Assembly: GCA_964501725.1 (NCBI GenBank)
Contig: CAZCTO010000011.1
Coordinates: forward strand, 16,791 to 80,790
DNA from: CAZCTO01 sp964501725
Lineage (GTDB): Bacteria; Bacillota; Clostridia; Saccharofermentanales; Saccharofermentanaceae
Length of the DNA stretch: 64,000 bases
Reading direction: 5' to 3'
Shown here: positions 27,024 through 35,807 of the stretch, in pieces
Layout: every line of letters begins with the position of its first letter
How positions within the stretch are numbered: the stretch's first letter is position 1
The notes under the pieces: model-generated
The model's input: only the letters and a program-made list of their open reading frames with translations
Databases searched by the model: none
Told to the model about the DNA's origin: nothing
Translations under genes and position numbers: made by a program

Positions 27024-28043
27024 CTACTCAAATGTTACGACAATCGGCTCCGATTCAAGAATATAATCTCCCGGATTTTCGGGATCAAAAGCAACGACTT
27101 TAAACTCCAGTTTTTCAATCATGTCGATATTGTATTCATCCAGATAATATCGGAACATAAAAATGTTTTTATATGCCACCTTTCCATCCAAAACGAGTGC
27201 ATGAAAGATGGAACCAAACATGTTACCGTTAACAGAAGTATCAATGAGTTGAACGGTGACATTTTTCCCGGAAGTGTTCTCAAGGAATATCGGCAGATTA
27301 ATGCCGTCATAATCAGGGATTTCGACGGGAATTCCAAGCGAAACCTTAATACCGTCCTGTTCTAAAACGACATCTCCCATCGGTTCGAAAACCTGCGTGT
27401 AATCCTCACTGCCGACTGTTTTCAAAGTAATTATCGGTGATCTGCTTATCGTCGAAAATTGATCATCCATGACAGCCAGTTGAAATTCAATGTCCTTAAT
27501 CTCCTCTATGCCGGCAAGCTTCAAATCCCGGGCATAGATCATCATGACGTCATTTGCTTTCTTGCCCGCTGCGATCATCTTTCCGGAAAGCATGAGATCA
27601 ACCATTGCACCGTTAACAGAAGACCATTGGGCAACAAACATAACATCCGTCACACCGTTGTTTTCGATGAATACAAAAATTTGCGGTCCGAGCTCATTAT
27701 CCCATGACATTCCGGTCACTTTGACAGTGATATTATCCTGATCAAAAATCAACTGCTCCGGCAGGGACACCTCTCTATTGACCGGTTCGTCAATCTGTTC
27801 AACGGTTTCCCTTGGCTTAACCGTTTCACCCGGAATTGACGTACTGCTCGTTTCGGTCGGTTTTGCTGACTGCGTTTTCTCCGTCGGCTCAAAAGCTTCG
27901 TCACCTATACCCCACCAATGATCCGTTTTGTCATCTTCATCATCCTGCCTGTCGACATGGTTGCCCGACGAACAGGAGCAGATTCCCAAAAGCATGGATA
28001 ACACAAGAAACAACACCCATAAACTCTTCATGAAATTTCTCAT
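27024..28043 (-). CDS. Lipoprotein of unknown function
   Basis: The protein has 339 residues, with the ATG eight bases after GAAGGAG. A signal peptide (MKSLWVLFLVLSMLLGICSC) ends in a lipobox-like stretch. A Ser/Thr/Pro-rich linker of about 40 residues and two similar beta-rich modules follow. Each module begins with a pattern like LIFDQDNITVKVTGM or VVLEQDGIKVSLGI and has an NGVTD- or SGKNV-type turn and a VNGAMV/VNGNMF segment. The repeat suggests two immunoglobulin-like domains, as in many DUF-type Clostridia lipoproteins. It is a single gene, and I saw no catalytic motif. Confidence 0.72.
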   Translation of the reverse strand: MRNFMKSLWVLFLVLSMLLGICSCSSGNHVDRQDDEDDKTDHWWGIGDEAFEPTEKTQSAKPTETSSTSIPGETVKPRETVEQIDEPVNREVSLPEQLIFDQDNITVKVTGMSWDNELGPQIFVFIENNGVTDVMFVAQWSSVNGAMVDLMLSGKMIAAGKKANDVMMIYARDLKLAGIEEIKDIEFQLAVMDDQFSTISRSPIITLKTVGSEDYTQVFEPMGDVVLEQDGIKVSLGIPVEIPDYDGINLPIFLENTSGKNVTVQLIDTSVNGNMFGSIFHALVLDGKVAYKNIFMFRYYLDEYNIDMIEKLEFKVVAFDPENPGDYILESEPIVVTFE

Positions 28044-28132
28044 GCAATACTCCTTCTCTTACCGGTCTTCACCAACACAAGGTAATGAACTGATTGATAT
28101 ATCGCATTCATCATTATCGTGCAGAGCATGAC

Positions 28133-28276
28133 TTACCTTCTCGAAAAGATCTTTGTTTCCATATCCTCCGCCTCGATTGTCACCGAAATGGCCAACTTAT
28201 CAATATCCTCCGCCGTAATGCTTTGATCGGGATGGCGGTGCTCAAGCTGATCGTTATGTTCTTCAGTTACAGGGAT
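28133..28276 (-). pseudogene. Possible 3' remnant of a lost gene
   Basis: After the RelE stop, another minus frame stays open for 47 codons with a plausible coding tail (HPDQSITAEDIDKLAISV then EAEDMETKIFSRR and a stop). It has no start codon. It could be the end of a gene whose front was removed when the toxin-antitoxin pair arrived, or a chance frame. Confidence 0.25.
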
Positions 28277-28590
28277 TTATCTAACTCGCTGTCTGTATCT
28301 CGACCGCCGTACATAATGCGGATAATGGTCACTTTGTTATTACTCTCGTCAGGAACATAGAAAACACAAAAATTATCTACCGGCATAATCCGCAAACCAC
28401 GACTGTACCAGGGTTCTTTTTCATATACACGAAATCGTTTTGGAAGTTGCATCAGGCCCATTATTGATTCTTCCAGTCTGTTTAGCAGACCCGTCGCAGT
28501 TTGCGGCGAGCCTAGCTCGAGAGCAATGTATTCAAAAATGCCTCGCAAATCTGTATACGCCTGTCCCGAGACTTCAACCCGATATATCAT
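28267..28590 (-). CDS. RelE/ParE-family toxin
   Basis: The protein has 107 residues. It begins MIYRVEVSGQAYTDLRGIFEYI and ends with the strand pattern VTIIRIMYGGRD, the usual RelE/ParE core. The segment PKRFRVYEKEPWYSRGLRIMPVDNFCVFY matches the YafQ/ParE plasmid-stabilisation type. It would inhibit growth, by mRNA cleavage on the ribosome or gyrase action depending on subtype; I cannot decide which. Its start overlaps the antitoxin stop by 4 bases. Confidence 0.88.
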   Translation of the reverse strand: MIYRVEVSGQAYTDLRGIFEYIALELGSPQTATGLLNRLEESIMGLMQLPKRFRVYEKEPWYSRGLRIMPVDNFCVFYVPDESNNKVTIIRIMYGGRDTDSELDKSL

Positions 28591-28892
28591 AGATGGTAAT
28601 CCTTACGAATCTCGGCAAATACTTGAGCCGCACTTAGGGTACGACCTGCCTTCATATCCTCATAACCCTTTTCTAACGCTGCATCCAACTGCGACTCCGA
28701 CAAAGAGCTGACATTTTCCGGAACCGAAGATGGAATTTTTACATCAAAAGGAAGTCCCTTCTGAAGGATAATCTGCTTGTAGAAAATATTGATTGCATTG
28801 GACGCAGGAATGCCCAGCGTAGACAAAATACGTTCCGCCTCTTCCTTCACCTCCGGCTCAATTCTCGCATACAAATTCGCTGACTTTGCCAT
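28587..28892 (-). CDS. RelB/DinJ-family antitoxin
   Basis: The protein has 101 residues. The N-terminal ribbon-helix-helix (KSANLYARIEPEVKEEAERI then LGIPASNAINIFYKQIILQ) is typical of RelB/DinJ. The C-terminal part (GYEDMKAGRTLSAAQVFAEI) is the toxin-binding tail. It neutralises the downstream toxin and represses the shared promoter in known systems. The antitoxin-first order and 4-base overlap are standard. Confidence 0.9.
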   Translation of the reverse strand: MAKSANLYARIEPEVKEEAERILSTLGIPASNAINIFYKQIILQKGLPFDVKIPSSVPENVSSLSESQLDAALEKGYEDMKAGRTLSAAQVFAEIRKDYHL

Positions 28893-28932
28893 CGCTCATC
28901 TCTCCTTTCCAAAAACGTATTGAAGTAATATA

Positions 28933-28961
28933 ATTATAAGTATTTGTACGCACAACAGCAA
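28933..28961 (-). promoter_or_regulatory. Promoter of the relBE-type operon
   Basis: On the minus strand TTGCTG (28961-28956) and TATAAT (28938-28933) are 17 bases apart. TTTGTA/TACAAA arms at 28943-28948 and 28962-28967 bracket the -35 region and could be the antitoxin operator. Confidence 0.6.
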
Positions 28962-28967
28962 TACAAA
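28943..28967. promoter_or_regulatory. Candidate antitoxin operator
   Basis: TTTGTA and TACAAA form an inverted repeat with a 13-base spacer over the -35 region of the toxin-antitoxin promoter. Its position fits autorepression. The arms are short, so chance is possible. Confidence 0.4.
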
Positions 28968-29025
28968 TTGGCCAGCTTAGGTTGCGAAAAATATGAGTTA
29001 TTGTAGCGGCTCGCTCTTCTTCCTC

Positions 29026-29994
29026 CTATACCCTTACAACGACACTTCCTCTTTTATGCCCCGTGTCGACGTATCGGTGTGCCTCGGCAATTTGATCCAG
29101 TGAGTAGCTTCGGTCGATGACCGCCTTCAGGGTACCTTCTTCGATCAACTGACGAAGTATTGACAGGTCCTTGCTTTTATCTGCCGGCTTTCGGATGCCG
29201 GTCGCCGAGAATACGGCCTTTCTCTTTCCGGCAATTGAAGTGAGTAACATTTGGAGCATCACCGGGCCGGTCGGGACCGTGGTCATGTAGACTCCGCCCG
29301 GAAGCAGCGCTTTTTTGGATCGCGTGAAACTGCTTTTCCCGACCGCGTCAAAAATAATCTGATAGGCATTCTCATCTGCCAAGTAATCGGTCTTCGTGTA
29401 ATCGATCACCCGATCCGCCCCCAGGTCGCGCACGAGTTGCTGGTTATTCGGTCCGCAGACACCGGTGACATGGGCTCCGAAATGTTTGGCGAGCTGAACC
29501 GCATAAACGCCGACTCCGCCCGAGGCACCGATCAGAAGGACGCGGTCGCCTTTTTTGATTTTTCCGGAATCGCGGAGGAAAGGAAGCGCGGTGATCGCGC
29601 CTTCGCTGATGGCGGCGGCCTCTTCGAAACTGACGTTTTGCGGCTTTTCGAAAATCGCCTCGGTTTCGGCAAGTGTAATGTATTCCGCGTTTGAGCCGAA
29701 CTTGGCCCCGGAGGAGCCATAGATCCCGTCGCCGACCTTGAAGCGGGTGACGTCTTTTCCAATCGCTTCGATCGTTCCGGAAATAGCGTCCCCCGGGATT
29801 TGTTTCGGATGGGAAAGCCCCGTGAACAGACGCGCGACCGCCGGATCGCCTTTTCGAAAAGCGCTGTCCGCCGGTGCCGCCACGGTTGCCCGGATTCGAA
29901 TCAGGACCTCGTTATCCTTCGGCGCGGGCTTTTCCATATCCTTGATGTAAAGGACTTCGGGACCGCCGTATTTTTTGCATTGAACCGCTTTCAT
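29026..29994 (-). CDS. Quinone-oxidoreductase-type NADPH-dependent dehydrogenase
   Basis: This 322-residue MDR-superfamily enzyme starts MKAVQCKKYGGPEVLYIKD. The cofactor site GASGGVGVYAVQLAKHFGA is at about 155-173, and GADRVIDYTKTDY follows. The structural zinc cysteines are absent, which fits the zeta-crystallin/QOR branch. It probably reduces an alpha,beta-unsaturated carbonyl or quinone. It is paralogous to the enzyme at 30106-31047 and lies 111 bases downstream of it in the same direction, so the pair may be an old tandem duplication. Confidence 0.88.
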   Translation of the reverse strand: MKAVQCKKYGGPEVLYIKDMEKPAPKDNEVLIRIRATVAAPADSAFRKGDPAVARLFTGLSHPKQIPGDAISGTIEAIGKDVTRFKVGDGIYGSSGAKFGSNAEYITLAETEAIFEKPQNVSFEEAAAISEGAITALPFLRDSGKIKKGDRVLLIGASGGVGVYAVQLAKHFGAHVTGVCGPNNQQLVRDLGADRVIDYTKTDYLADENAYQIIFDAVGKSSFTRSKKALLPGGVYMTTVPTGPVMLQMLLTSIAGKRKAVFSATGIRKPADKSKDLSILRQLIEEGTLKAVIDRSYSLDQIAEAHRYVDTGHKRGSVVVRV

Positions 29995-30105
29995 ATTAGC
30001 CTCCTTATTTTCTTGTCCGTCCGGCGGACTGTTTTCTGACTAAAAAGCGATCTAAACCAAGCCCTCCGAAAAGGGCACTTGAAAAGGGTGTAATGGGTCA
30101 TTTTC

Positions 30106-31047
30106 TTATGGGATTACATGGATGACAACTTTGCCGCCGGCGTGACCTGCCTTCAGGTATTCAATGGCAGCTCCCGCCTCAGGGAGTGAGTAACGCTTAT
30201 CAATCACCGGACGGATCCGGCCTTCTTCAACGAGATTTATGACAAACGAGAGATCTTCGACACTTGCCTTGCCGGCGAGAATGCGGACCTTCCGGCTTCC
30301 GACAGAAAGAAACGGTCCGAGCAGGAAAAACCTGAAAATTTGAGAAAGCGCGCCGCCGACCATTACGCAGGAACCGCCCGGCGCCAGGAGCTTTTTATAT
30401 GTGAAAAGCGAATAGTTTCCGTTAATTGCGAGGATAATGTCGAAATTTCCCGGAAGAGAACTCAGCTTGTCCTTTGTATAATCGAGGACACTGTCCGCTC
30501 CGAGGGAGGTGACTAATTCTGTTCTTTTGGAACTGCAGACGGCGGTCACATGAGCGCCGAAGTGTTTGGCGAGCTGCAGTGAAAAGAGGCCTACTCCGCC
30601 GGAAGCCCCGACTATCAGGACGCGGTGTCCGGGCTTTATCCCGCCTTTGTCGCGAAGACCCTGGAGCGCCGTGAGTGAAGCCATCGGAACGGCGGCGGCA
30701 TCTTCATAGGAAACGGAGTCGGATTTTCTTGCCAGAAGATTTTCCGGTGCCGCGGCATACTCTGCGAGTCCTCCGAAATTACTTGCAGAGAGATCACCGA
30801 AGACCGGATCGCCGACCTTGAATTTCTTGACCTTCGGCCCGACCGCTTCGATTCTTCCGGCGATGTCGGCACCGAAGATGCCGCTTTTCGGGCCGATGCC
30901 CATCTGCATGGAGCGATAATCGGCGGCATTCAGGGAGACTGCGTGTACTTTGACCAGGACCTGACCTGCAGCCGGAACCGGCTTTTCGACTTCTGCGAGT
31001 CGCATGCCGGAAGGAGCGTTCTTTTTCGAGTAGACCATTGCTTTCAT
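30106..31047 (-). CDS. Quinone-oxidoreductase-type dehydrogenase (paralog)
   Basis: The ATG at 31047, eight bases after GAGGAG, gives 313 residues; the longer frame overlaps the upstream regulator and is rejected. MKAMVYSKKNAPSGMRLAEV opens the protein, GASGGVGLFSLQLAKHFGA is the nucleotide site, and GADSVLDYTKDKL follows. No zinc-ligand cluster is present. The start is only 4 bases after the XRE gene, so regulator and enzyme are cotranscribed. The substrate is unknown; reactive carbonyl or quinone reduction is the family role. Confidence 0.88.
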   Translation of the reverse strand: MKAMVYSKKNAPSGMRLAEVEKPVPAAGQVLVKVHAVSLNAADYRSMQMGIGPKSGIFGADIAGRIEAVGPKVKKFKVGDPVFGDLSASNFGGLAEYAAAPENLLARKSDSVSYEDAAAVPMASLTALQGLRDKGGIKPGHRVLIVGASGGVGLFSLQLAKHFGAHVTAVCSSKRTELVTSLGADSVLDYTKDKLSSLPGNFDIILAINGNYSLFTYKKLLAPGGSCVMVGGALSQIFRFFLLGPFLSVGSRKVRILAGKASVEDLSFVINLVEEGRIRPVIDKRYSLPEAGAAIEYLKAGHAGGKVVIHVIP

Positions 31048-31051
31048 AACG

Positions 31052-31279
31052 TTACTCCTCTGTTTTCTTGTACCCGAAGACTTCACCGATCGGTTTACCG
31101 AATGCATCCGCGATACGGAATGCGAGCTCCAGCGAGGGCGAGTACTTCCCGGCCTCGACGGCGATAATGGTCTGACGGGAGGCATTGGTCTTCTCCGCCA
31201 ACTGTTGCTGCGTCATCTCGCCCGCGAAAAACCGCAGCGTTCGGATATTATTTGTAATCTCGAAGCTTCTCTTACCCAC
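31052..31279 (-). CDS. Small XRE-family DNA-binding protein
   Basis: The protein has 75 residues from a GTG at 31279 that follows GAAGGGGG. Nearly all of it is an HTH_3 domain: MTQQQLAEKTNASRQTIIAV then the recognition-helix flank EAGKYSPSLELAFRIADAF. It matches the YozG-like short repressors that usually sit beside a small membrane protein gene. It overlaps the upstream membrane-protein gene by 8 bases and precedes the dehydrogenase by 4. It probably controls this three-gene operon. Confidence 0.9.
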   Translation of the reverse strand: MGKRSFEITNNIRTLRFFAGEMTQQQLAEKTNASRQTIIAVEAGKYSPSLELAFRIADAFGKPIGEVFGYKKTEE

Positions 31280-31778
31280 GTGAAATCCCCCTTCGATAGA
31301 AAAACAACCTGCTGAATCCCTCCAGAATGGTTCCGACGCTGAAGGAGATAAAAATGATGTTCATCATGATTGCCGTTGAATATCCCAAATAGGCATAGAC
31401 CAGTGCGGTGACAAATCCGATTCCGGCAACCACAAACCCGACGCGCATGGCTTTAAGTTCAACGAGTTTGTCCATTTCATCGACAACCATTTCGGCGGCT
31501 ATCTCTTTCTCGATACGCTTGTCGTCGGTCTTACCGGTCTCCATTTGCTCGCGTATGGCAATCGATATCGACAGCAGTATATGAAAAGCAATTTCGATCA
31601 CGATGGATGCAACGATCCCGACAACAATAAATATAAGAATGGCTCCTGCCCAGAACTTCAGGTCATCCGAAGCGGCCTCGCCGGTTTTAACTTTTCCGTA
31701 GATGTAGATACAGTAGGACACCAGAACAGCGATTCCCGCAAGAATCGACACGATAGCTCTTTTCTCAGAATATGACAT
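31272..31778 (-). CDS. Four-helix membrane protein paired with the XRE regulator
   Basis: I chose the ATG at 31778 (after GGGGGTG), giving 168 residues. The longer frame reads through the promoter. Four hydrophobic segments are visible: VSILAGIAVLVSYCIYIY, AGAILIFIVVGIVASIVIEI, FVVAGIGFVTALVYAYLGY and IMMNIIFISFSVGTILEG. An acidic cytoplasmic loop with EMVVDEMDKLVELKAMRVGF lies between helices 2 and 3. This resembles DUF2178-type proteins, which are often encoded next to short XRE regulators. It may sense a membrane state and act on the regulator; that is inference. Confidence 0.78.
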   Translation of the reverse strand: MSYSEKRAIVSILAGIAVLVSYCIYIYGKVKTGEAASDDLKFWAGAILIFIVVGIVASIVIEIAFHILLSISIAIREQMETGKTDDKRIEKEIAAEMVVDEMDKLVELKAMRVGFVVAGIGFVTALVYAYLGYSTAIMMNIIFISFSVGTILEGFSRLFFYRRGISRG

Positions 31779-31814
31779 AATGATCACCCCCGGCATGTAT
31801 GTTGTTGTATTCAT

Positions 31815-31843
31815 AATGTAACACCCGATATACATTATGTCAA
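31815..31843 (-). promoter_or_regulatory. Promoter of the membrane protein-XRE-dehydrogenase operon
   Basis: On the minus strand TTGACA (31843-31838) and TACATT (31820-31815) are 17 bases apart. Related ACAT/ATGT words recur around it: CACAT-N8-ATGTG just upstream, ACATAATGT at the -35 and TTACATTATG at the -10. These could be the XRE operator. Confidence 0.68.
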
Positions 31844-31958
31844 GCACATTGTACATCATGTGCAATTTTTCAAATACTCGGTTCGTTCCGACCATAAGAA
31901 AGAGCACGAAAAGAGACTTTTCGCGCCCTAAATTCGTCACCTTTTCGATTCCGGATCA

Positions 31959-34900
31959 CTAATCATAAAAATCTTTCTTGTTCGGGGCCGGATCCTCCTC
32001 ATAGATCGCTTCCGCGGGGATAAATTCGCAGTTGAATCGATATTCCGGACGATCATAAACAAACTCGGTCACATAAGGGAGCGGAGCGGGTGCGATGCCC
32101 TGTTCCGCGGCGGCGACGATCGGAGCGGGAAGATCAAAAAACGCTCCGACTTTAAGCATGTACGGCAAACTGGAATTGCCGTAGTAGTACTTGTCAAAAT
32201 ACTCTCCATACCCGCAATATTTGTCTTTGAGATGTTCGAGGTATATGCGGATTGTGTAGTGCTCCCCGGGTTGGAGTGCGGGAATCGCCACATTATTAGG
32301 GGCGTAAACCTCGTTACCGTTTCCGCAACTGACCCCGACCGTACCCGCGCGCGTGGTCTTTGTGTTCGAGTAATTGTGAACATAAACATCGACATAAGCC
32401 GGGCTGTATAACTTGAACCCCCAAAGGCGAAGGAAGGTGACGTTGAGCGGATTTTGTTTCTGCGCGAGGATCGATTCCTCAAGCCCTTCAGCAAGCCCTT
32501 CGGCAACATCCTGGCGCACCTGTTCCGTGATCTCCTGCGCCGCAGGACTGTCTAAGGGCACACCTGCTGCTTTTAGCGCCTCATCGACGGCGACCTTGGT
32601 AATGTAGTCGATGCCTTGAGCAGCCAGTTGATCCAGATTCGGAAGACTCGGCGGGAGGCCGATGGAAGCGAGGCCGTAGTCGATCACATACGTCACGGCT
32701 TTTTTTAAATATCCCTTTGCGGTATCGCCGATCGGCAGGTAATCCACAAGATTGACCACGGAGGATTTCGCGTCGGAATATGCCTCCGACACCCCGTCAT
32801 AAATCGCTTTCAGTAAACCAAAAAACTCATCCCAGAAGCCCGGATTTCCCTTAACATAATGCATCACCTGACCCGGATAGATCAATTCGTCTAAAAGGGC
32901 CTTATAGGACTCCCGAGTCGCGGAAGGATACATTTCCTTAAATAATTCGTAGGCAAGAATATACTTCTCCCCATTGCCGATGCTGAAGGTCATTTCCTCC
33001 GGTTCGATATATCGCGTGACCTCATACCATTCTTCGGAATCGGAGTCCGCCCAATAAAGATTTTGATAACGGATAAATTGGACATAAGGCATATTCGATT
33101 CCACGGTGATTTTCTGGACTTCATTCTGGGTTTTTGCGTTTACCGTATATGCGATGGTTAACATCTCGGACGGGAACGCATGCAGAAGGGAGGGGTTCTC
33201 GTCATCCGGCACGTAGAAAATTGCCCGTACATAGTAGTAAATTCCGCCCATCGCCGCCAAGTCTTCCTTGGAGGGTGCGAATTCACTGTAAACGATCCCG
33301 TGGCCGGAGGGCGAATAATATCTGCTGCCGACCGGCTGAGTGTTTTCGAGAATATAAGGCGCCGTGTCCGTGTAACTGTAAACAAGGCCTTCGGGCGGAA
33401 TCGATCCGACCGTTCCAGCGTCGTTAAACGGAGAGGTTGCGACCTGGATTTCCACCTGAACCGCCTGACTGATGATTTTCGAGCCTAACCCTTGCTTTTT
33501 CGCGGGATCCGGAGAAGCCGCGTCTACGACATCATCGACGACTCCGGAAAGCGGATCGCCGACCGCTTCCTCCACCCAGGAAACGGCGGATTCGAAATCC
33601 TCCGTATGCATACCGTCCATGCCGCAGAAGAAAAGGAATTCCTCTTCGGCATCAAGTCCTCGATAAAGTATATTCGGAGAGAATCGCTGGTATTGATAAT
33701 CCCAGTAATATTTTTCACGCACCTTCAGCATGATCTGCGGATTCCCGGCCATTTCGACCGTTGTCGTATCGAGAACGATCTGCGGCATGCCGTAAGAGAA
33801 ATGAATTCCTCTTCCCGGATCGCCGATGCAAGCGCCGGATGAATCGAGAGGAACGACCCGCAAGTAGAAATCGTAAATATCCTTTTCGGGGCAGAAACCG
33901 TAATCGGGAAGTCGTTCCGAGTCGGGCTTGGCCATTTCCTCGCACAAAGCCTTCAGATCGATCGAAAATTCACCGCCGAGTTTGTCAATCTCTCCGGTCG
34001 CGACAATGCCGGATTCCTGACCGAACATTTCCTCCGTCCCGAGGTACCGGACCCGGGATAGTTGCCAGATGAGCTTGTCGGTGTTTTCCGCGTTGTTTTC
34101 CGCCAGAAACCAGACAGGCAATCCCGACAGATTACTGATCCGGATTGCGGGCGTGTTGACGTACTGGATTTGGGGATCGATATTTCCGGTTGATGGCGGG
34201 GTTACGATATCGGGAGCGGCGACCAGCTGAAATTCATTCGAATCTGCCGTCGCGTATTCAACGGTACCGACCATGGCCGTAACGCGCAGAAAACAATGCT
34301 CGGACAAGGAAGTCGGAAAAGTTACCAGGCGGGACTGTGACGTCAAATCTTTTGCCAGCAGGATAAAACTTTTTCCTCCGTCGGATGTGAAGGAAACATT
34401 AAATGTCGCCTCTCTCTTGCCGGTGTATTTCCATTCCAGCTCGTACTCGTCTCCGGTGAAACTGGGATTCAGCACATTCGGATTTACGATGTAGAGTTCA
34501 GGCAGATTGAGTTCCGGAAGTTCTCCGGCGGGTGTGATCCCGGGAAAAAGATTGCCGGGCGCCAGCGTGACCGACGGCGTCGGGGTCGGGGTAGGGGTCG
34601 GGGTAGGCGTCGGGGTGAAGGTGGGCGTGTTTACCAGATGAGCGTATTTTTCCGAAAAATCCAGCGGTTTAGGCGTGCCCGGGCGAATTCCCTGATTTGA
34701 GATCTTGATTGTCGTTTTTACATCCACAGCCGGGTGAACGGGGTCGTTTTCGCTATTGTAAGTGGCGGAATTGTCTCTTTCGATCATACTCTCGACATCC
34801 ACTATCTCAGCAAATTCGATTCCTTCCGGAGGATTGTACGGGTCATAACCGCCGAGTCCGTCGAGAGCCTGAATGGTCGGCTTGCTGCGGGGCGGTTTTC

Positions 34901-34991
34901 GAATGACGGAAAAAAGTGTGACGGCTATTCCAATCAAGAGCAAAACACAAACCGCAATAATGAGCCATTGACGTTTCTTGAGCTTCCCCAT
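31959..34991 (-). CDS. Exported 1010-residue protein with Thr/Pro-rich linker, unknown function
   Basis: The ATG at 34991 follows GAGGTG at five bases. A short basic N-terminus and one membrane helix (QWLIIAVCVLLLIGIAVTLF) anchor the protein. About residues 122-140 form a (TP)n linker encoded by a GGTCGG microrepeat. Beta-rich modules follow, e.g. LYIVNPNVLNPSFTGDEYEL with a fibronectin-like continuation. A long middle region and a helical segment with several Asp/Ala repeats near 740-840 come next. A C-terminal beta module contains VDVYVHNYSNTKTTRAG. No catalytic motif or sorting signal was recognised. It appears monocistronic and is probably a cell-surface protein. Confidence 0.72.
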   Translation of the reverse strand: MGKLKKRQWLIIAVCVLLLIGIAVTLFSVIRKPPRSKPTIQALDGLGGYDPYNPPEGIEFAEIVDVESMIERDNSATYNSENDPVHPAVDVKTTIKISNQGIRPGTPKPLDFSEKYAHLVNTPTFTPTPTPTPTPTPTPSVTLAPGNLFPGITPAGELPELNLPELYIVNPNVLNPSFTGDEYELEWKYTGKREATFNVSFTSDGGKSFILLAKDLTSQSRLVTFPTSLSEHCFLRVTAMVGTVEYATADSNEFQLVAAPDIVTPPSTGNIDPQIQYVNTPAIRISNLSGLPVWFLAENNAENTDKLIWQLSRVRYLGTEEMFGQESGIVATGEIDKLGGEFSIDLKALCEEMAKPDSERLPDYGFCPEKDIYDFYLRVVPLDSSGACIGDPGRGIHFSYGMPQIVLDTTTVEMAGNPQIMLKVREKYYWDYQYQRFSPNILYRGLDAEEEFLFFCGMDGMHTEDFESAVSWVEEAVGDPLSGVVDDVVDAASPDPAKKQGLGSKIISQAVQVEIQVATSPFNDAGTVGSIPPEGLVYSYTDTAPYILENTQPVGSRYYSPSGHGIVYSEFAPSKEDLAAMGGIYYYVRAIFYVPDDENPSLLHAFPSEMLTIAYTVNAKTQNEVQKITVESNMPYVQFIRYQNLYWADSDSEEWYEVTRYIEPEEMTFSIGNGEKYILAYELFKEMYPSATRESYKALLDELIYPGQVMHYVKGNPGFWDEFFGLLKAIYDGVSEAYSDAKSSVVNLVDYLPIGDTAKGYLKKAVTYVIDYGLASIGLPPSLPNLDQLAAQGIDYITKVAVDEALKAAGVPLDSPAAQEITEQVRQDVAEGLAEGLEESILAQKQNPLNVTFLRLWGFKLYSPAYVDVYVHNYSNTKTTRAGTVGVSCGNGNEVYAPNNVAIPALQPGEHYTIRIYLEHLKDKYCGYGEYFDKYYYGNSSLPYMLKVGAFFDLPAPIVAAAEQGIAPAPLPYVTEFVYDRPEYRFNCEFIPAEAIYEEDPAPNKKDFYD
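34571..34625 (-). repeat. Microsatellite-like repeat encoding a Thr/Pro linker
   Basis: Near-perfect 12-base units of the GTCGGGGTAGGG type, read on the minus strand, encode alternating Thr and Pro in the exported protein. Length variation here would not shift the frame if whole units are gained or lost. Confidence 0.7.
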
Positions 34992-35226
34992 AAGACACCT
35001 CTTCTGCAAAAGTCGATCCGCAAGGCCGATCAATTCGAAAAAATGAAGATTGAATGTATTCGAGGATGATAAGACTCGAAAAACCCGAGCGGCAACGTAC
35101 GCCGAACAAGTGTCTTACAATTCAAATAATAGCATTTTATGTTGAAACTTACTATGTATTTCTTAGCACTGATTAAAAGGAATTGATACCGTCGATTTCA
35201 TGAAAATCTCCGGCTCAGTTCATGTT

Positions 35227-35643
35227 TCACATATTAAACGTTTGTGCCCAGTTAGCAAGAAAATCCCTGATCTCTTCATCTTCCGTACCGGTCAGGACAT
35301 AGTGGCCTTCATTCTTACAAACCGAGCCGTCTTCGTTAATGAACACGGTTAGTTCCAGGCGGTCTCCGTTATAGTAAACCGCCTCGTAAAGATGCCCGTC
35401 TTCATCGGTACATTTCCCGTCACGCTTATAGAACTCGGCCATCTGTAACACGAGGTCGTCCATCAGCCACTCGACCTTGTCGACATCGTTCCGAATCAGC
35501 TCGACCGACTCGCCGGTCGAGAGATTTTCAATGGTAATCCGGTCGATCAGGGTCGGACGGATAACGAAGAGCTTGGCGCTGCAGGACGACAGGGCAAGGC
35601 AGAAAAGGAATATCATGAGAATAAGCGGCAGGCGTCTTTTCAT
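35227..35643 (-). CDS. Small lipoprotein
   Basis: The ATG at 35643 is eight bases after AGGAGG, giving 138 residues. The signal peptide MKRRLPLILMIFLFCLALSS ends at a clear lipobox (LSSC). The mature part is a compact alpha/beta domain with VIRPTLIDRITIENLSTGES and LYEAVYYNGDRLELTVFI. I do not recognise the family. It is a single-gene unit between the 1010-residue protein and the DUF4143 ATPase. Confidence 0.75.
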   Translation of the reverse strand: MKRRLPLILMIFLFCLALSSCSAKLFVIRPTLIDRITIENLSTGESVELIRNDVDKVEWLMDDLVLQMAEFYKRDGKCTDEDGHLYEAVYYNGDRLELTVFINEDGSVCKNEGHYVLTGTEDEEIRDFLANWAQTFNM

Positions 35644-35738
35644 AAAGGAGTCCTCCTGCGGAAAGAAAAGCACTTAATAAATTATAACATTTACTTTAGC
35701 AAACGTAACTCTACTCATAAAACCTGCCTCTTAATGCC

Positions 35739-35766
35739 TTGACGCTCATAAATATTATGATAATAT
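35739..35766 (+). promoter_or_regulatory. Candidate promoter of the DUF4143 ATPase
   Basis: TTGACG and TAATAT are 16 bases apart, about 40 bases before the start codon. The surrounding sequence is AT-rich. Confidence 0.5.
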
Positions 35767-35807
35767 AAAGTTGAGTTTGGATTATCCTAATATTGAGGTG
35801 CCCGAAT

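Noticed and set aside
30106..31185. Longer N-terminus of the second dehydrogenase
   Set aside because: The extra 46 residues overlap the XRE gene in another frame and lack a ribosome binding site; the ATG at 31047 has one and matches the family start.
34571..34625. CRISPR-like or regulatory repeat
   Set aside because: The repeats are short, contiguous and in frame, encoding a Thr/Pro linker.
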